Origin: Burkholderia cepacia
GTDB taxonomy: Bacteria > Pseudomonadota > Gammaproteobacteria > Burkholderiales > Burkholderiaceae
Length of the DNA: 64,000 bases
Assembly (NCBI RefSeq): GCF_029962485.1
Contig: NZ_CP073638.1
Location: 1,736,001 to 1,800,000 of the forward strand
Direction: 5' to 3'
Under the pieces are notes generated by a model that searched no databases, was not told the origin of the DNA, and was given only the letters and a program-made list of their open reading frames with translations. Within the stretch, counting starts at the first letter, position 1. Every line of letters starts with the position of its first letter. This document shows, piece after piece, positions 52,498-61,648 of the stretch. Both the position numbers and the translations under genes were made by a program.

Positions 52498-54339
52498 TCA
52501 GGCGGCGCCGCGCACGTCGAACTCGACCTTCCAGCGCTCGTTCGTGCCGCTCGGGATCGCCTCGAGTTCGAGCGTGCCGGCTTCGGTCACGCGCGCATGC
52601 AGCTTCACCGGCACGACTTCGCCGACGGTGCGCCCTTCGGCGGGCAGCGTCGCCTGGATTTCTTCAAGCTCCTGCAGCTCTTCCGCCGACCAGTAGTCGA
52701 GCAGCGTGCCGACCTGGTCCTGGCGGCGCACCGACGACCCGAAGAAGCGGAACTGCACCGGTTCGCCGACGACGAGGCCGAATTCCTGCGGCGGAAGCGC
52801 CGCGTCCGAACCTTCCTCCATCCCGAACGGCGCGACGCACAGCGCCTGCACCGGCGGTTCGAGCCCCGGCACCGCGGGCATCGCCGATTCGATCGCGACG
52901 TAGTACGCACGTGCCGTGCCGCCGCGAATGCGTACGCCACGGCCGCGCTTCACGTAGCCGTAGTACGCGGCGCCGCGCGCGACCGCGAGGTCGAGATCGG
53001 CGCCTTCGAGCAGGCGGGCGGGCGGCGCGCCTTCGGACGCGAGCCAGCTGTTGAGCGTGTCGAGCACGCGCTGCGTGAGCAGCGTCGACTTGAACACGCC
53101 GCCGTTGAACAGCACGGCAGTCGGATGCAGGAACGTCGCGCCCTGCGGCAGCGTGCGCTGCACGCCTTCGAGCGCGTCGAGCGCCGCGACCTGGCGGCCG
53201 AGGAACGCCGCGAGATGGCGCGTGATGCCCGCGTCCTGCGCATACGGCAGGCCGAGCTGCGTCAGGCCGACCCGTGCGCGGCTCACCGGGCGCGCAGCCG
53301 CATCGACCTGCGGGAAGAAGCCTTCGAGGATCGTCTGCGTGAGTTCGGCGCGCGTGAGTTCCGTGCGGATCGAGCCGCCGATCAGCTTCGAGCCGCGGCT
53401 CGGCACGACGAGCGGCACCGCGTCGGTCGTCGGGTCGGACAGCAGCGTTTCCTTCGCGGAGCGGCACGCGTAGGTCAGCGCGCGCAGTTGCCACGGATCG
53501 GCCTGCGTGCCCTGCTGCGCGAGCTTGCGCGCGACCACGTGCGCGAGCGCGAGGTCCATGTTGTCGCCGCCGAGCAGGATGTGCTCGCCGACCGCCACGC
53601 GATGCAGTTCAAGATTGCCTTCGCGCTCCACCACCGCGATCAGCGACAGGTCGGTCGTGCCGCCACCGACGTCGACGCACAGGATCAGGTCGCCGACCTG
53701 CACCTGCTTGCGCCAGCCGCCCTGGCTCTTCTGGATCCAGCTGTACAGCGCGGCCTGCGGCTCCTCGAGCAGCGTCATCCGCGAGTAGCCGGCAGCGCGG
53801 GCGGCCTCGGCCGTCAGTTCGCGCGCGGCCGGGTCGAACGACGCGGGAATCGTGACCGTCACGTCCTGATCGGCGAACGGCGCGTCGGGATGCGCATGGT
53901 CCCACGCTTCGCGCAGGTGCGTCAGGTAGCGGATCGAGCTTTCCAGCGGCGACACGCGCGACACTTCCGGCGGCGCATCGCTCGGCAGGATCGCCGCGCG
54001 GCGGTCGACGCCCGGGTGGCACAGCCAGCTCTTCGCGCTCGATACGAGGCGGATCGGCGTGCCGGCGCCGCGCGTGCGCGCCATTTCGCCGACCGCGAAG
54101 GCGCGCGAGGCCGTCCAAGGCAGCGTCAGGTCACCCTGCGTCAGTTCGCTTTCATGCGGCAGGTAGAGAAACGACGGCAGCAGGTCGCGCGATTCCAGCG
54201 CGCCGGGCGCGGTCAGCTGCGCGATCGGCAGCACCTGCTGCGCGATCTTTTCGCCGTCGCTCGCGCTGCTGTCGACATACGACAGCGCACAGTGGGTCGT
54301 ACCGAGGTCGATACCGATCGAATAGCGCGGATCGCTCAC
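52498..54339 (-). CDS. Hsp70-like chaperone of the DUF2760 operon
   Basis: This is a 613-residue Hsp70-like protein. The ATPase domain has GIDLGTTHCALSYVD, CVDVGGGTTDLSLIAV and LGGDNMDLALAHVV; the substrate-binding half follows with SVRRQDQVGTLLDY. The GTG at 54339 overlaps the DUF2760 stop (GTGA) and has GGAGGTGG six bases ahead. The reading frame extends over 300 codons upstream in poor sequence, so this is clearly the right start. It shares the AKSWL element with its neighbour, and the two Hsp70 proteins diverged from one ancestor. They likely act together with DUF2760. Confidence 0.9.
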   Translation of the reverse strand: MSDPRYSIGIDLGTTHCALSYVDSSASDGEKIAQQVLPIAQLTAPGALESRDLLPSFLYLPHESELTQGDLTLPWTASRAFAVGEMARTRGAGTPIRLVSSAKSWLCHPGVDRRAAILPSDAPPEVSRVSPLESSIRYLTHLREAWDHAHPDAPFADQDVTVTIPASFDPAARELTAEAARAAGYSRMTLLEEPQAALYSWIQKSQGGWRKQVQVGDLILCVDVGGGTTDLSLIAVVEREGNLELHRVAVGEHILLGGDNMDLALAHVVARKLAQQGTQADPWQLRALTYACRSAKETLLSDPTTDAVPLVVPSRGSKLIGGSIRTELTRAELTQTILEGFFPQVDAAARPVSRARVGLTQLGLPYAQDAGITRHLAAFLGRQVAALDALEGVQRTLPQGATFLHPTAVLFNGGVFKSTLLTQRVLDTLNSWLASEGAPPARLLEGADLDLAVARGAAYYGYVKRGRGVRIRGGTARAYYVAIESAMPAVPGLEPPVQALCVAPFGMEEGSDAALPPQEFGLVVGEPVQFRFFGSSVRRQDQVGTLLDYWSAEELQELEEIQATLPAEGRTVGEVVPVKLHARVTEAGTLELEAIPSGTNERWKVEFDVRGAA

Positions 54340-54932
54340 AGTTCCACCTCCGCCGGTGCGACCACCGAGGCGTCGTGGCTGCCCGTCAGCTTCGGCAGGC
54401 GCACGTCGGCCACGCGCCAGCCGCGATGGCTGACCGTGCCCGTGAACGGCGCGGAGCCGACCACGTTGCCCGTCACGCGCACGGCCGTCGCGTCGAAGCC
54501 GGCCGGCAGCGTCACACGGCTGCCTTCGGCCTCGTCGCGCACCGGCACGATCGTGAAATGTTCGCGCAGCGTGGCGCGGCAGCCGTCGTGCACGAGGCGT
54601 GCGGCGGCGCCGATCTCGGCGTCCGCGTAGCCGGCGATGTCTTCCTCGACGAAATCGATGAAGCGCGCATCGCGCTGCAGCAGGCCGAGCAGTTGCAGCG
54701 CGGCCTGCGGGCTCGCTTCGCGCAGCTCGGGCGCCGGCGCCTTCACGGGTGCGGGTGCGGGCGCCGGTGCAACGGGCGCGGCGGCCGGGGCCGCGGTCGG
54801 CACGACCGGTGCCGGGGCGCCATCGCGCACGCGCAGCACGCCGGCCGCGAACTCGCGGTTGCCGAGCACGGAGAAAAACGTGCCGACGGCCAGCGACAGC
54901 CGGCCGAAGAAGGACAGGTTGGATTCGGGCAT
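54336..54932 (-). CDS. DUF2760 family protein
   Basis: This is a 198-residue protein of the DUF2760 family, found next to Hsp70 genes in beta-proteobacteria. The N terminus ESNLSFFGRLSLAVGTFFSVLGNREFA is amphipathic, then comes a Pro/Ala linker of about 30 residues and a globular domain containing LGLLQRDARFIDFVEEDIAG and GWRVADVRLPKLTG. It has no enzymatic motif. AGGAGT precedes the ATG at 54932. It is translationally coupled to the next Hsp70 and may be a co-chaperone or adaptor. It has no signal peptide. Confidence 0.85.
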   Translation of the reverse strand: MPESNLSFFGRLSLAVGTFFSVLGNREFAAGVLRVRDGAPAPVVPTAAPAAAPVAPAPAPAPVKAPAPELREASPQAALQLLGLLQRDARFIDFVEEDIAGYADAEIGAAARLVHDGCRATLREHFTIVPVRDEAEGSRVTLPAGFDATAVRVTGNVVGSAPFTGTVSHRGWRVADVRLPKLTGSHDASVVAPAEVEL

Positions 54933-55192
54933 GGGGTCTGGACTCCTGTGGGCTCGCGACATGGCGAGCGTTCTTGCCTGGGCGCCCGGCGGCAGCGTGC
55001 GGATTGCGCACTGGCGCCGCCCGGCGCGTGATTCGGTCGCGCCCTCGCGGGTGCGGAAAACCCGTATTTTGCCCTGTGGCGGGCGAACCGGGCAGAAGTT
55101 GGGGGACAGAACATCGCGACGCGGCGGTTTTGGCCGCGCCGGATCGTGACGGATTGCACGTCAGGCACGATCGATCGCGATGCTGCGCCGCG

Positions 55193-55633
55193 TCAGCGCG
55201 TGTAGCCGCGCAGCACTGCCTTCGCTTCGAAATCGCGCGACAGCATACCGAGCGTGACTTCGCCGAAGCGCGCCAGCAGCGACGCTTCGGCATCCTTCAG
55301 GGTCGCCGACAGATGCGCGTTGACCGCCTGTTCGACCAGGCATTCGGGCTCGTCCTCGGGCACCAGGTCGGAGAACAGCGGCGGCTCGCCCACTGCGCGA
55401 TAGACGTCGAGCAGCGTGATGTCGTCGAGCGCGACGCTCAGCACCCAGCCGCCGCCGTGACCTTTCTCCGACTGCACGTAGCCGCAGTCGCGCAAGCCGC
55501 CGAGCAGGCGCCGCACGACGACCGGATTCGTGGCCAGCATCGTCGCGATCGTCTCCGACGTCAGCGGGCCGTCGGCCTGGTCCATGTGGATCAGCGCATG
55601 CAGCATGCGCGACAAACGGCTGTCGGTTCTCAC
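55193..55633 (-). CDS. Rrf2-family transcriptional regulator
   Basis: This is a 146-residue Rrf2 regulator. The N-terminal winged helix is TDSRLSRMLHALIHMDQADG, then LTSETIATMLATNPVVVRRLLGGL with the wing EKGHGGGWVLS. The GTG at 55633 follows AAAGGAGAG, a much better site than the ATGs at 55714 and 55672. The three-cysteine cluster of IscR/NsrR is absent; only scattered Cys residues remain (DCGYV and PECLV), so it is not an obvious iron-sulfur sensor. It is divergent from the dithiol-oxidase-like flavoprotein and should regulate it. Confidence 0.88.
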   Translation of the reverse strand: MRTDSRLSRMLHALIHMDQADGPLTSETIATMLATNPVVVRRLLGGLRDCGYVQSEKGHGGGWVLSVALDDITLLDVYRAVGEPPLFSDLVPEDEPECLVEQAVNAHLSATLKDAEASLLARFGEVTLGMLSRDFEAKAVLRGYTR

Positions 55634-55663
55634 GGCCAGTGCTCTCCTTTCTCGGAACTCCTG

Positions 55664-55702
55664 AAGTTGCATGAATGATACCACCGCCCTATCATGTAAC
55701 TT
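55664..55702. promoter_or_regulatory. Inverted repeat operator between Rrf2 and flavoprotein genes
   Basis: AAGTTGCATGA at 55664-55674 and TCATGTAACTT at 55692-55702 are inverted copies with one mismatch, separated by 17 bases. A further TTTCATGAGTT follows at about 55710. This dyad lies in the 140-bp divergent gap and is the most likely binding site of the Rrf2 protein. Confidence 0.65.
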
Positions 55703-55773
55703 TTCGTGTTTCATGAGTTGGCCGCCAGCGGAGCACGTGTGTCATTCACGCAGGTTCGGAAAGGAGTTGATGG

Positions 55774-56688
55774 ATGGATACCCATCATGAAGTGATCGTG
55801 GTCGGCGGCAGCTTTGCAGGACTGTCGGCCGCGATGCAGCTCGCACGCGCACGCCGACGCGTGCTCGTGATCGACGCGGGCCGGCCGCGCAACCGGTTTG
55901 CCGAGCACGCTCACGGCTTTTTCGGGCAGGACGGCAAGCCGCCCGCGCAGATCGTCGCGGAAGCTTCCGCGCAGCTCGCCGCGTATCCGACGGTGCGGCG
56001 GATCGAAGGCGAGGTGCGCACGGCCGGGCGCGATGCCGACGGGCGCTTTCACGTGACGCTCGCCGACGGCAGCCGCGCGAGCGCCGACCGGCTGATTCTC
56101 GCGACCGGCATCCGCGACGAACTGCCCGCGCTGCCGGGGCTCGCCGAACGCTGGGGCATCAGCGTGCTGCATTGTCCGTATTGCCATGGATACGAGGTGA
56201 GCGGCCAGCGGCTCGGCGTGCTCGCCACGCATCCGCTTTCCGTGCATCAGGCGATCCTGATTCCCGACTGGGGCCCGACGACGTGGTTCACGCAGGGGGT
56301 GGTCGACGCGAACGAGGAAGAAGCCGCGTTGCTCGCCGCGCGCGGCGTGCGCATCGAGCACTCGCCCGTCGTCGAGATCCTCGGCGATGCGCCGCGGATC
56401 GACGCGCTGCGGCTCGCCGACGGGCAGGTCGTGCCGATCGATGCCTTGTTCGTCGGCGCGCGCACCGGCATGGCGAGCGACCTCGCACAGCAGCTCGGCT
56501 GCGCGTTCGACGAAGGGCCGCTCGGCAATGCGATTCGCGTCGATACGTGGAAGCAGACGAGCGTCGCCGGCGTGTATGCGGCCGGCGACGCGTCGAGCCT
56601 GATGACCAACGCGACGTTCGCGTCGGCGTCGGGCGTTGCGGCCGGCGTCGGTGTGCACCGGTCGCTGATCTTCGGGCTGCACGCGTAA
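55774..56688 (+). CDS. Thioredoxin-reductase-like flavoprotein, GliT/HlmI-like dithiol oxidase type
   Basis: This is a 304-residue flavoprotein with the FAD motif VGGSFAGLSA (10-19), the redox pair Cys134-Pro-Tyr-Cys137 in HCPYCHGYE, and the C-terminal GVYAAGDASS. The CxxCHGYE element is shared with dithiol oxidases such as GliT and HlmI. The second Rossmann motif of NADPH-dependent thioredoxin reductases is not recognisable: the expected GGGxSA position reads ATHPLSVH. It therefore probably oxidises dithiols with oxygen rather than reducing thioredoxin. It is divergent from the Rrf2 regulator. The substrate is unknown. Confidence 0.85.
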   Translation: MDTHHEVIVVGGSFAGLSAAMQLARARRRVLVIDAGRPRNRFAEHAHGFFGQDGKPPAQIVAEASAQLAAYPTVRRIEGEVRTAGRDADGRFHVTLADGSRASADRLILATGIRDELPALPGLAERWGISVLHCPYCHGYEVSGQRLGVLATHPLSVHQAILIPDWGPTTWFTQGVVDANEEEAALLAARGVRIEHSPVVEILGDAPRIDALRLADGQVVPIDALFVGARTGMASDLAQQLGCAFDEGPLGNAIRVDTWKQTSVAGVYAAGDASSLMTNATFASASGVAAGVGVHRSLIFGLHA

Positions 56689-56713
56689 GCGCAAGGCGGC
56701 GTGCAGCCGGATG

Positions 56714-58159
56714 TCACGCGATGCGCGGCGCGGCGTCCACCGCCGGTTGCTCGCCGACTTCCGTGCTGCACTCTTCCAGCGACATCCGCCGCGTCTCGCG
56801 TCCGTTCAGCCACCACAGGCCGGCCGCGAGCGGCCCCGGCAACGCGAGCACCAGCAGCACGACCAGCGCGGCCGACGGCGAGCCCGACATCGCATAGACG
56901 TTGGTCAGCATCAGCGGCGCGATCACCGCGCCGAGCCGGCCGATCGCGACCGATACGCCGAGCCCCGTCGCGCGAATCCGCGTCGGCAGGATCTCCGACG
57001 ACACGACATAGCCCGAGATGTACGCCCACGTGACGCCGAACTGGATCAGGCAGTAGCCGAGCACCATGCCGGGCAGCGCGTGCATCGCGTAGATGAACAC
57101 GATCGCCGCGACGGTGAACGTGTAGCTGACGAACAGCGACGCGCGCCGCCCCCACGCCTCGACGAGCACCGCCGCAACGATGCCGCCCGCGAGCGCCGCG
57201 GCGTTGCCGATCATGTAGTAGAGCGGCATATCGGTCGACGGCACCTTCATGTAAGGCAGGATCACGAGCGCCATCAGCGACAGCACGCCGTACACGACGG
57301 CCGCCTGCGAGAAGTTCAGCGCTCCGGCCAGTGCGCAGCGCGCGCGATACGCGCCGAACAGCTCGCCGACGTTGCGCCAGAACGCGGGCGCCTGATGCGC
57401 GAAACGGGTCGGCACATAGCGTTTCGTCAATTGTGCACGATCGGCCGGTGCGTGCGAATCGCGCGCCGCGCTCGCGACGATCTGCTCGACGATCGCATCG
57501 GCCTCCGCCACGCGCCCCTGCTGGATCAGCCAGCGCGGCGACTCCGGAATCACGCGGCGAATCCAGAAGAACACCAGCGCCATCGTCGTGCCGAGGCCGA
57601 AGCCCACACGCCACGCCCACTCGGCCGGCAACTGGTTCAGCACCAGATACGACACCGCCGCCGACAGCAGCGCGCCGACCGGAAAGCCCGACAGGATCAG
57701 CGCGTCGGTGCGGCCGCGATGGCGCTTCGGGATGAACTCGCCCATCGTCGCGGTCACCGCCGAATATTCGCCGCCGACGGCCAGCGCCGTCATCGCGCGG
57801 AAGAACAGGAACGACGCGTAGTTCCACGACAGCACGGTCGCGACGCTGAAGAACGCGTACCAGAGCAGCGTCGCGAGGAACAGGCGCTTGCGGCCGTAGC
57901 GATCGGCCAGATAGCCGAACGCGATCGCGCCGACCAGCATCCCGAACACCCAGATGCTGACCGCGAGCGAGCCCTGCGCGGCGCTCAGGTGCCAGTGCGA
58001 CTTGAGCACGCCGAACACGCTGCCGATGATGTTGGTTTCGAACGAATCGAGCGCCCAGCCGACGCCGAGCGCGACCAGCATCAGCGTGTGGAAGCGTGTC
58101 CACGGCAGGTTGTCCAGACGCGCGAGCGCGTCCGTTTCGATCGGGTGAGACGGTTTCAT
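56714..58159 (-). CDS. MFS transporter, metabolite:H+ symporter type
   Basis: This is a 481-residue, twelve-helix permease. The signature DRYGRKR after helix 2 (LADRYGRKRLFLATLLWY) and VPESPRWL-like IPESPRWLIQQGR after helix 6 mark it as a sugar/aromatic-acid-type MFS symporter. The central loop carries a long His/Ala segment. It is the last gene of a minus-strand group with the iron alcohol dehydrogenase 16 bp upstream, so it probably imports the compound handled by that enzyme. Confidence 0.9.
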   Translation of the reverse strand: MKPSHPIETDALARLDNLPWTRFHTLMLVALGVGWALDSFETNIIGSVFGVLKSHWHLSAAQGSLAVSIWVFGMLVGAIAFGYLADRYGRKRLFLATLLWYAFFSVATVLSWNYASFLFFRAMTALAVGGEYSAVTATMGEFIPKRHRGRTDALILSGFPVGALLSAAVSYLVLNQLPAEWAWRVGFGLGTTMALVFFWIRRVIPESPRWLIQQGRVAEADAIVEQIVASAARDSHAPADRAQLTKRYVPTRFAHQAPAFWRNVGELFGAYRARCALAGALNFSQAAVVYGVLSLMALVILPYMKVPSTDMPLYYMIGNAAALAGGIVAAVLVEAWGRRASLFVSYTFTVAAIVFIYAMHALPGMVLGYCLIQFGVTWAYISGYVVSSEILPTRIRATGLGVSVAIGRLGAVIAPLMLTNVYAMSGSPSAALVVLLVLALPGPLAAGLWWLNGRETRRMSLEECSTEVGEQPAVDAAPRIA

Positions 58160-58175
58160 GATGGAAGGTTCCTCG

Positions 58176-59312
58176 TCAGTGAAGCGCCAGCCCGGGTTGT
58201 GCCGGGCTGAAGTCGAGATGCGGAAAACGCGCGCGCGTGCCGATGAAGTTGCGGCCGCGCGCGCCGTCGAATGCGTGGTCCACGATCCGCGCCCATTCGT
58301 GCGCGCCGATCCCGTAGGCGGCCGGGTGGCTCGCGACGCCGAGCGCGCCGAGCAGCGCGTCGAGCTGTGCCGGCGCCGACGCCGTGTCGCCGAAGATCTC
58401 GCGCAGCGCGGCGTCGCATGCGTCGTCGACGCCGAGCGCTGCCTGCATCACGGCCGGCAGGCAGAACGAGCACGCGATCCCGTGCGCGACGCCGCGCGTC
58501 AGCGTGATCGCGTACGAGATGTTGTGCGCGAGCGCCGTATGCGTGTTCGAAAACGCCAGCCCCGCACGCAGCGCGCCGAGCGCCATGTCGCTGCGCGCGC
58601 CGAGATCGTCGGGACGTGCGCTCACGCGGCCGAGGCCGTCGATCAGTTCGCGCGCCGCCTGCACGGCCAGGCCGCGCGTCACGGGGTTCGCATGGACGTT
58701 CCAGATGCTTTCGAGCGCGTGCGACAACGCGTCGAGGCCGCTCGCGAGCGTCGGCTGCATGGGCAGGCCGACCATCAGGCGCGGATCGACGATCACCGTT
58801 TCCGGGTAGAGATCGAGCCGCGACAGCGACAGCTTGCGTGCGTTGTGCGGATCCCAGACGGTCGCCCAGTGCGTCACTTCGCTGCCGGTGCCGGCGGTGG
58901 TCGGAATCGCGACGATCGGCAGTGCGCGCCGCGCCGCCTGGCCGTCGCCTGCGTCGCCGGACAGGATGCGCAGCACGCGGTCGAAATCGCCGTGCTCGGC
59001 GGCGAGCACTTTCGCCGAATCGATCACCGAGCCGCCGCCGAGCGCGACCAGCACGCCGGGCTTGTCGCGCAGCGCGGCGAGCTGCCCGCACGCGCGCCGC
59101 AGCATCGGCAGCGACGGGTTCGCCTCGACGCAGTCGATCCGCGCGAGCGCCGGCCCGAGCTGCGCTTCGACACGATCGGCGAGCCGCGCGAACACTGCGT
59201 CGGGATATGTGACGATCGCGTAGCTGCGGCCGGCGAGTGCGTCGTTCAGATCGGCCAGCGCGTCGACGCCGAAGCGGATCCGGACGGGATTGTGGAAGCG
59301 CCAGTCGCTCAT
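58176..59312 (-). CDS. Iron-containing alcohol dehydrogenase
   Basis: This is a 378-residue group III alcohol dehydrogenase. It has GGGSVIDSAK for NAD, TTAGTGSEVTHWA, and the metal-binding HALESIWNVHANP and LAHNISYAITLTRGVAHGIA with their histidines. The ATG at 59312 gives the usual MSDWRFHNPVRIRFG start; the frame is open further but reads poorly. It is in an operon with the MFS permease and lies downstream of a LysR gene on the same strand. The physiological alcohol or aldehyde is not known. Confidence 0.9.
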   Translation of the reverse strand: MSDWRFHNPVRIRFGVDALADLNDALAGRSYAIVTYPDAVFARLADRVEAQLGPALARIDCVEANPSLPMLRRACGQLAALRDKPGVLVALGGGSVIDSAKVLAAEHGDFDRVLRILSGDAGDGQAARRALPIVAIPTTAGTGSEVTHWATVWDPHNARKLSLSRLDLYPETVIVDPRLMVGLPMQPTLASGLDALSHALESIWNVHANPVTRGLAVQAARELIDGLGRVSARPDDLGARSDMALGALRAGLAFSNTHTALAHNISYAITLTRGVAHGIACSFCLPAVMQAALGVDDACDAALREIFGDTASAPAQLDALLGALGVASHPAAYGIGAHEWARIVDHAFDGARGRNFIGTRARFPHLDFSPAQPGLALH

Positions 59313-59501
59313 GCCGCCGCTCCCGCGCGACACGGCGCGCCATGCACGCGCACGGCCGGATAATCTGCATGACGAATCAAGTTGAAAGGCCAATCTGCTG
59401 CGGAATTCATGCTCGTCCCTGAGTGGAATGGGGATGAGCAGCAGGTTAGGCATCCGCGATGACGCGTTCATGATCGAAAATCCCGGTCGTCGACTATGAA
59501 T

Positions 59502-59520
59502 CGATCGAATTTTTCGATCG
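59502..59520. terminator. CGATCGAA inverted repeat after the LysR gene
   Basis: CGATCGAA at 59502-59509 and TTCGATCG at 59513-59520 form an 8-pair stem around TTT. It lies about 35 bp beyond the stop of the minus-strand LysR gene, so it could terminate that transcript; it could also be an operator for the alcohol dehydrogenase. Confidence 0.4.
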
Positions 59521-59555
59521 ATCGCCGCCGTGGGCCGGCACGGGAGGGGCCGCCG

Positions 59556-60431
59556 TCACGCGTCGAGCGGCCGGCACCGCGCGACCGCATCGAAGAACGA
59601 TGCGACCAGCCGGCTGTCGCGCCGCTCGCTCAGGCAGCACACGTGGATATGGGTTTCGACCGGGTCGCCGTCGATGCGCAGCGGCCGCAGCCGCTCGTCG
59701 GGCACGTATTCGGCCTGCGACACGGTGCCGACGCCGAGCCCGCGCGCGACGGCTTCGCGCAGTGCCTCGCGGCTGCCGATGTCCATCGCGATGCGCGGCG
59801 TCAGGCCGGCCGCCTCCATCGCGTCTTCGAGCGCACGGCGCGTCGTCGAGCCCGGTTCGCGCATCAGCAGCGGCTCACCGGCCAGTTCGCGCAGCGTGAT
59901 CGCATCGCGCTTCGCGAACGGATGCGTCGCGCGCACGAACGCGATCACCGGAAAGCTCGCATAGCGCTGCGTGAAGTAGCGCGCATCCTCGAACGCGCGC
60001 GCCACCACGCCGACGTCGCACACGTACTGGTCGAGATCGCGCAGCACGGTCTCCGAATTGCCGAGCGCGACCGACAGGTGCATGTGCGGATGAATCGCGT
60101 GATACGCCTCGATCATCTCGGTCACGTGGAACGGCCCGACTGCGCCGATCTTCAGCGAGCCGCGCTGCAATGCGCCGCTGTCGCGCAGCAGCGCAGCCGC
60201 ATCGCTCTCGTCGCTGCAGATGCGGCGCGCGATCGGCAGGAATTCGAGCCCGACCGCCGACAGCTCGACGCGCCGGCCGCGCCGGTGGAACAGCTCGACG
60301 CCGTGTTCGTGTTCGAGCGTCTGGATCTGTGACGTGATCGTCGTCTGGCTGGTGGACAGCGCGCGGGCGGCCGCGGTGAAGCCGCCGTGCTGGACGACGG
60401 CGATAAAGCTGCGAAGCTGGGTGAGGGTCAT
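59556..60431 (-). CDS. LysR-family transcriptional regulator
   Basis: This is a 291-residue LysR regulator with a winged helix (LRSFIAVVQHGGFTAAARAL, TSQTTITSQIQTLEHEHGVE) and an effector-binding domain. It precedes the iron alcohol dehydrogenase and MFS genes on the same strand, separated by about 240 bp with an inverted repeat, and is the likely regulator of that pair. It is divergent from the LysR gene at 60594, with 162 bp between them. Confidence 0.92.
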   Translation of the reverse strand: MTLTQLRSFIAVVQHGGFTAAARALSTSQTTITSQIQTLEHEHGVELFHRRGRRVELSAVGLEFLPIARRICSDESDAAALLRDSGALQRGSLKIGAVGPFHVTEMIEAYHAIHPHMHLSVALGNSETVLRDLDQYVCDVGVVARAFEDARYFTQRYASFPVIAFVRATHPFAKRDAITLRELAGEPLLMREPGSTTRRALEDAMEAAGLTPRIAMDIGSREALREAVARGLGVGTVSQAEYVPDERLRPLRIDGDPVETHIHVCCLSERRDSRLVASFFDAVARCRPLDA

Positions 60432-60557
60432 GACGGACGGTCGATCGATCGGGAAATTCGTGCCGAATGCCGGACGGCATCGGGAAATTCAATGTATCGG
60501 CCGAATGTGACAAGCGCGTTCCTGCCACGTCGATGGCTTCACCGCATGAAGTGCGGT

Positions 60558-60583
60558 TTAATGCCTGACATCACCTGCATTAA
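60558..60583. promoter_or_regulatory. TTAATGC / GCATTAA dyad before LysR gene
   Basis: TTAATGC at 60558-60564 and GCATTAA at 60577-60583 are perfect inverted copies 12 bases apart, ending 10 bases before the LysR ATG. A related ATTAA-N7-TTAAT dyad lies at 61550-61566 upstream of the target gene. The shared motif suggests a site for this LysR protein. Confidence 0.6.
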
Positions 60584-60593
60584 GAGAATTGAA

Positions 60594-61520
60594 ATGCTCG
60601 ATCTCGACGACCTGCGACTCGTCCGCGCGATCGGCGCGTCGCGCTCGCTGGCCGCTGCCGCACGCCTGCTCGATCTCACGCCGCCCGCGGTCACGATTCG
60701 CCTGCAGCGGATGGAAGCGCGCCTGCACGCCCGGCTCGCGGTGCGGCAGCCGAAAGGAATTGCGCTGACGGACGAAGGACAGCGGCTGTACCAGGAAGCC
60801 GTCGAGATTCTGGAGCGCGTGGAGGCGCTGCCGGTCAGCATCGCGGGCGACCACGGCGACGTGCAGGGCACGCTGCGCGTCGTCGCCCCGCTCGGCTTCG
60901 GGCGCAAGTACGTCGCGCGGATCGTGCGCGACGTGCAGCGTGCGCATCCGAAGCTCGAAATCTCGCTGCATCTGTCGGACAGCCCGTTGACCAGCGCACC
61001 GGGGGCCGACGTGGTCGTCCACGTCGGCAGCCTCAAGTCGTCGTCGTGGGTCGGCTTTCCGCTCGCGCCCAACGAGCGCTTCCTGTGTGCGAGCCCGGCT
61101 TACGCACGCCGCATCAAGGACCTGAACCATCCGTCCGATCTCGCGCGATACGACTGCCTGTGCCTGCGCGAGAACGACGAGGACATCCCGCGCTGGCGGT
61201 TCTCGCCCGATGGCGACGTCCAAGGCGAGTCGCGGCGGCCTGCCGTTATTCGCGTCACCGGCGCGCTGTCGTCGAACGACGGCACCGTCATCACCGAATG
61301 GGCATTGGCCGGGCTCGGCATCGTCGAACGCTCCGAGTGGGACGTCGCCCCGCTGCTGGCGAGCGGCAAGCTCGTCCGGTTGTTGCCGGGCTGGCGCCTG
61401 CCGCCCGCGCCGGTGACGGCACTGTTGCCGTCTCGAACCGGCCGTTCCGCGCGGCAACGGGTCTTTCTCGACGCCGCACGGCAGTTTCTCGATCCGCCGC
61501 CGTGGCGCGCCAACGCATGA
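60594..61520 (+). CDS. LysR-family transcriptional regulator
   Basis: This is a 308-residue LysR regulator. The winged helix reads VRAIGASRSLAAAARLLDL and TPPAVTIRLQRMEARLHARL, followed by an effector-binding domain resembling regulators of amino-acid and organic-acid genes. AAGAGA precedes the ATG at 60594. It is followed in the same direction by the dehydratase/aldolase-family gene 128 bp downstream, which is the natural target. The frame is open for 69 codons upstream without a start site. Confidence 0.9.
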   Translation: MLDLDDLRLVRAIGASRSLAAAARLLDLTPPAVTIRLQRMEARLHARLAVRQPKGIALTDEGQRLYQEAVEILERVEALPVSIAGDHGDVQGTLRVVAPLGFGRKYVARIVRDVQRAHPKLEISLHLSDSPLTSAPGADVVVHVGSLKSSSWVGFPLAPNERFLCASPAYARRIKDLNHPSDLARYDCLCLRENDEDIPRWRFSPDGDVQGESRRPAVIRVTGALSSNDGTVITEWALAGLGIVERSEWDVAPLLASGKLVRLLPGWRLPPAPVTALLPSRTGRSARQRVFLDAARQFLDPPPWRANA

Positions 61521-61549
61521 GTCGCGCCGTGGCCCGATCGATTCAACAG

Positions 61550-61566
61550 ATTAAATGACGCTTAAT
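61550..61566. promoter_or_regulatory. ATTAA-N7-TTAAT dyad before the PLP enzyme gene
   Basis: ATTAA at 61550-61554 and TTAAT at 61562-61566 form a dyad in the 128-bp gap before the gene at 61649. The core TTAATGG resembles TTAATGC of the dyad at 60558-60583. It is a candidate operator for the upstream LysR regulator. Confidence 0.5.
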
Positions 61567-61648
61567 GGCAAATTAGTCCCGCGTTAAACCCGGCGCTTGC
61601 CAACCGCCCTACTGTGTCCACGTCGACAATCTCCCCATCGAACGCATC

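Noticed and set aside
52498..55293. Very long Hsp70 reading frame extending past DUF2760.
   Set aside because: The N-terminal 318 residues have no family similarity and overlap DUF2760. The GTG at 54339 with GGAGGTGG is the real start.
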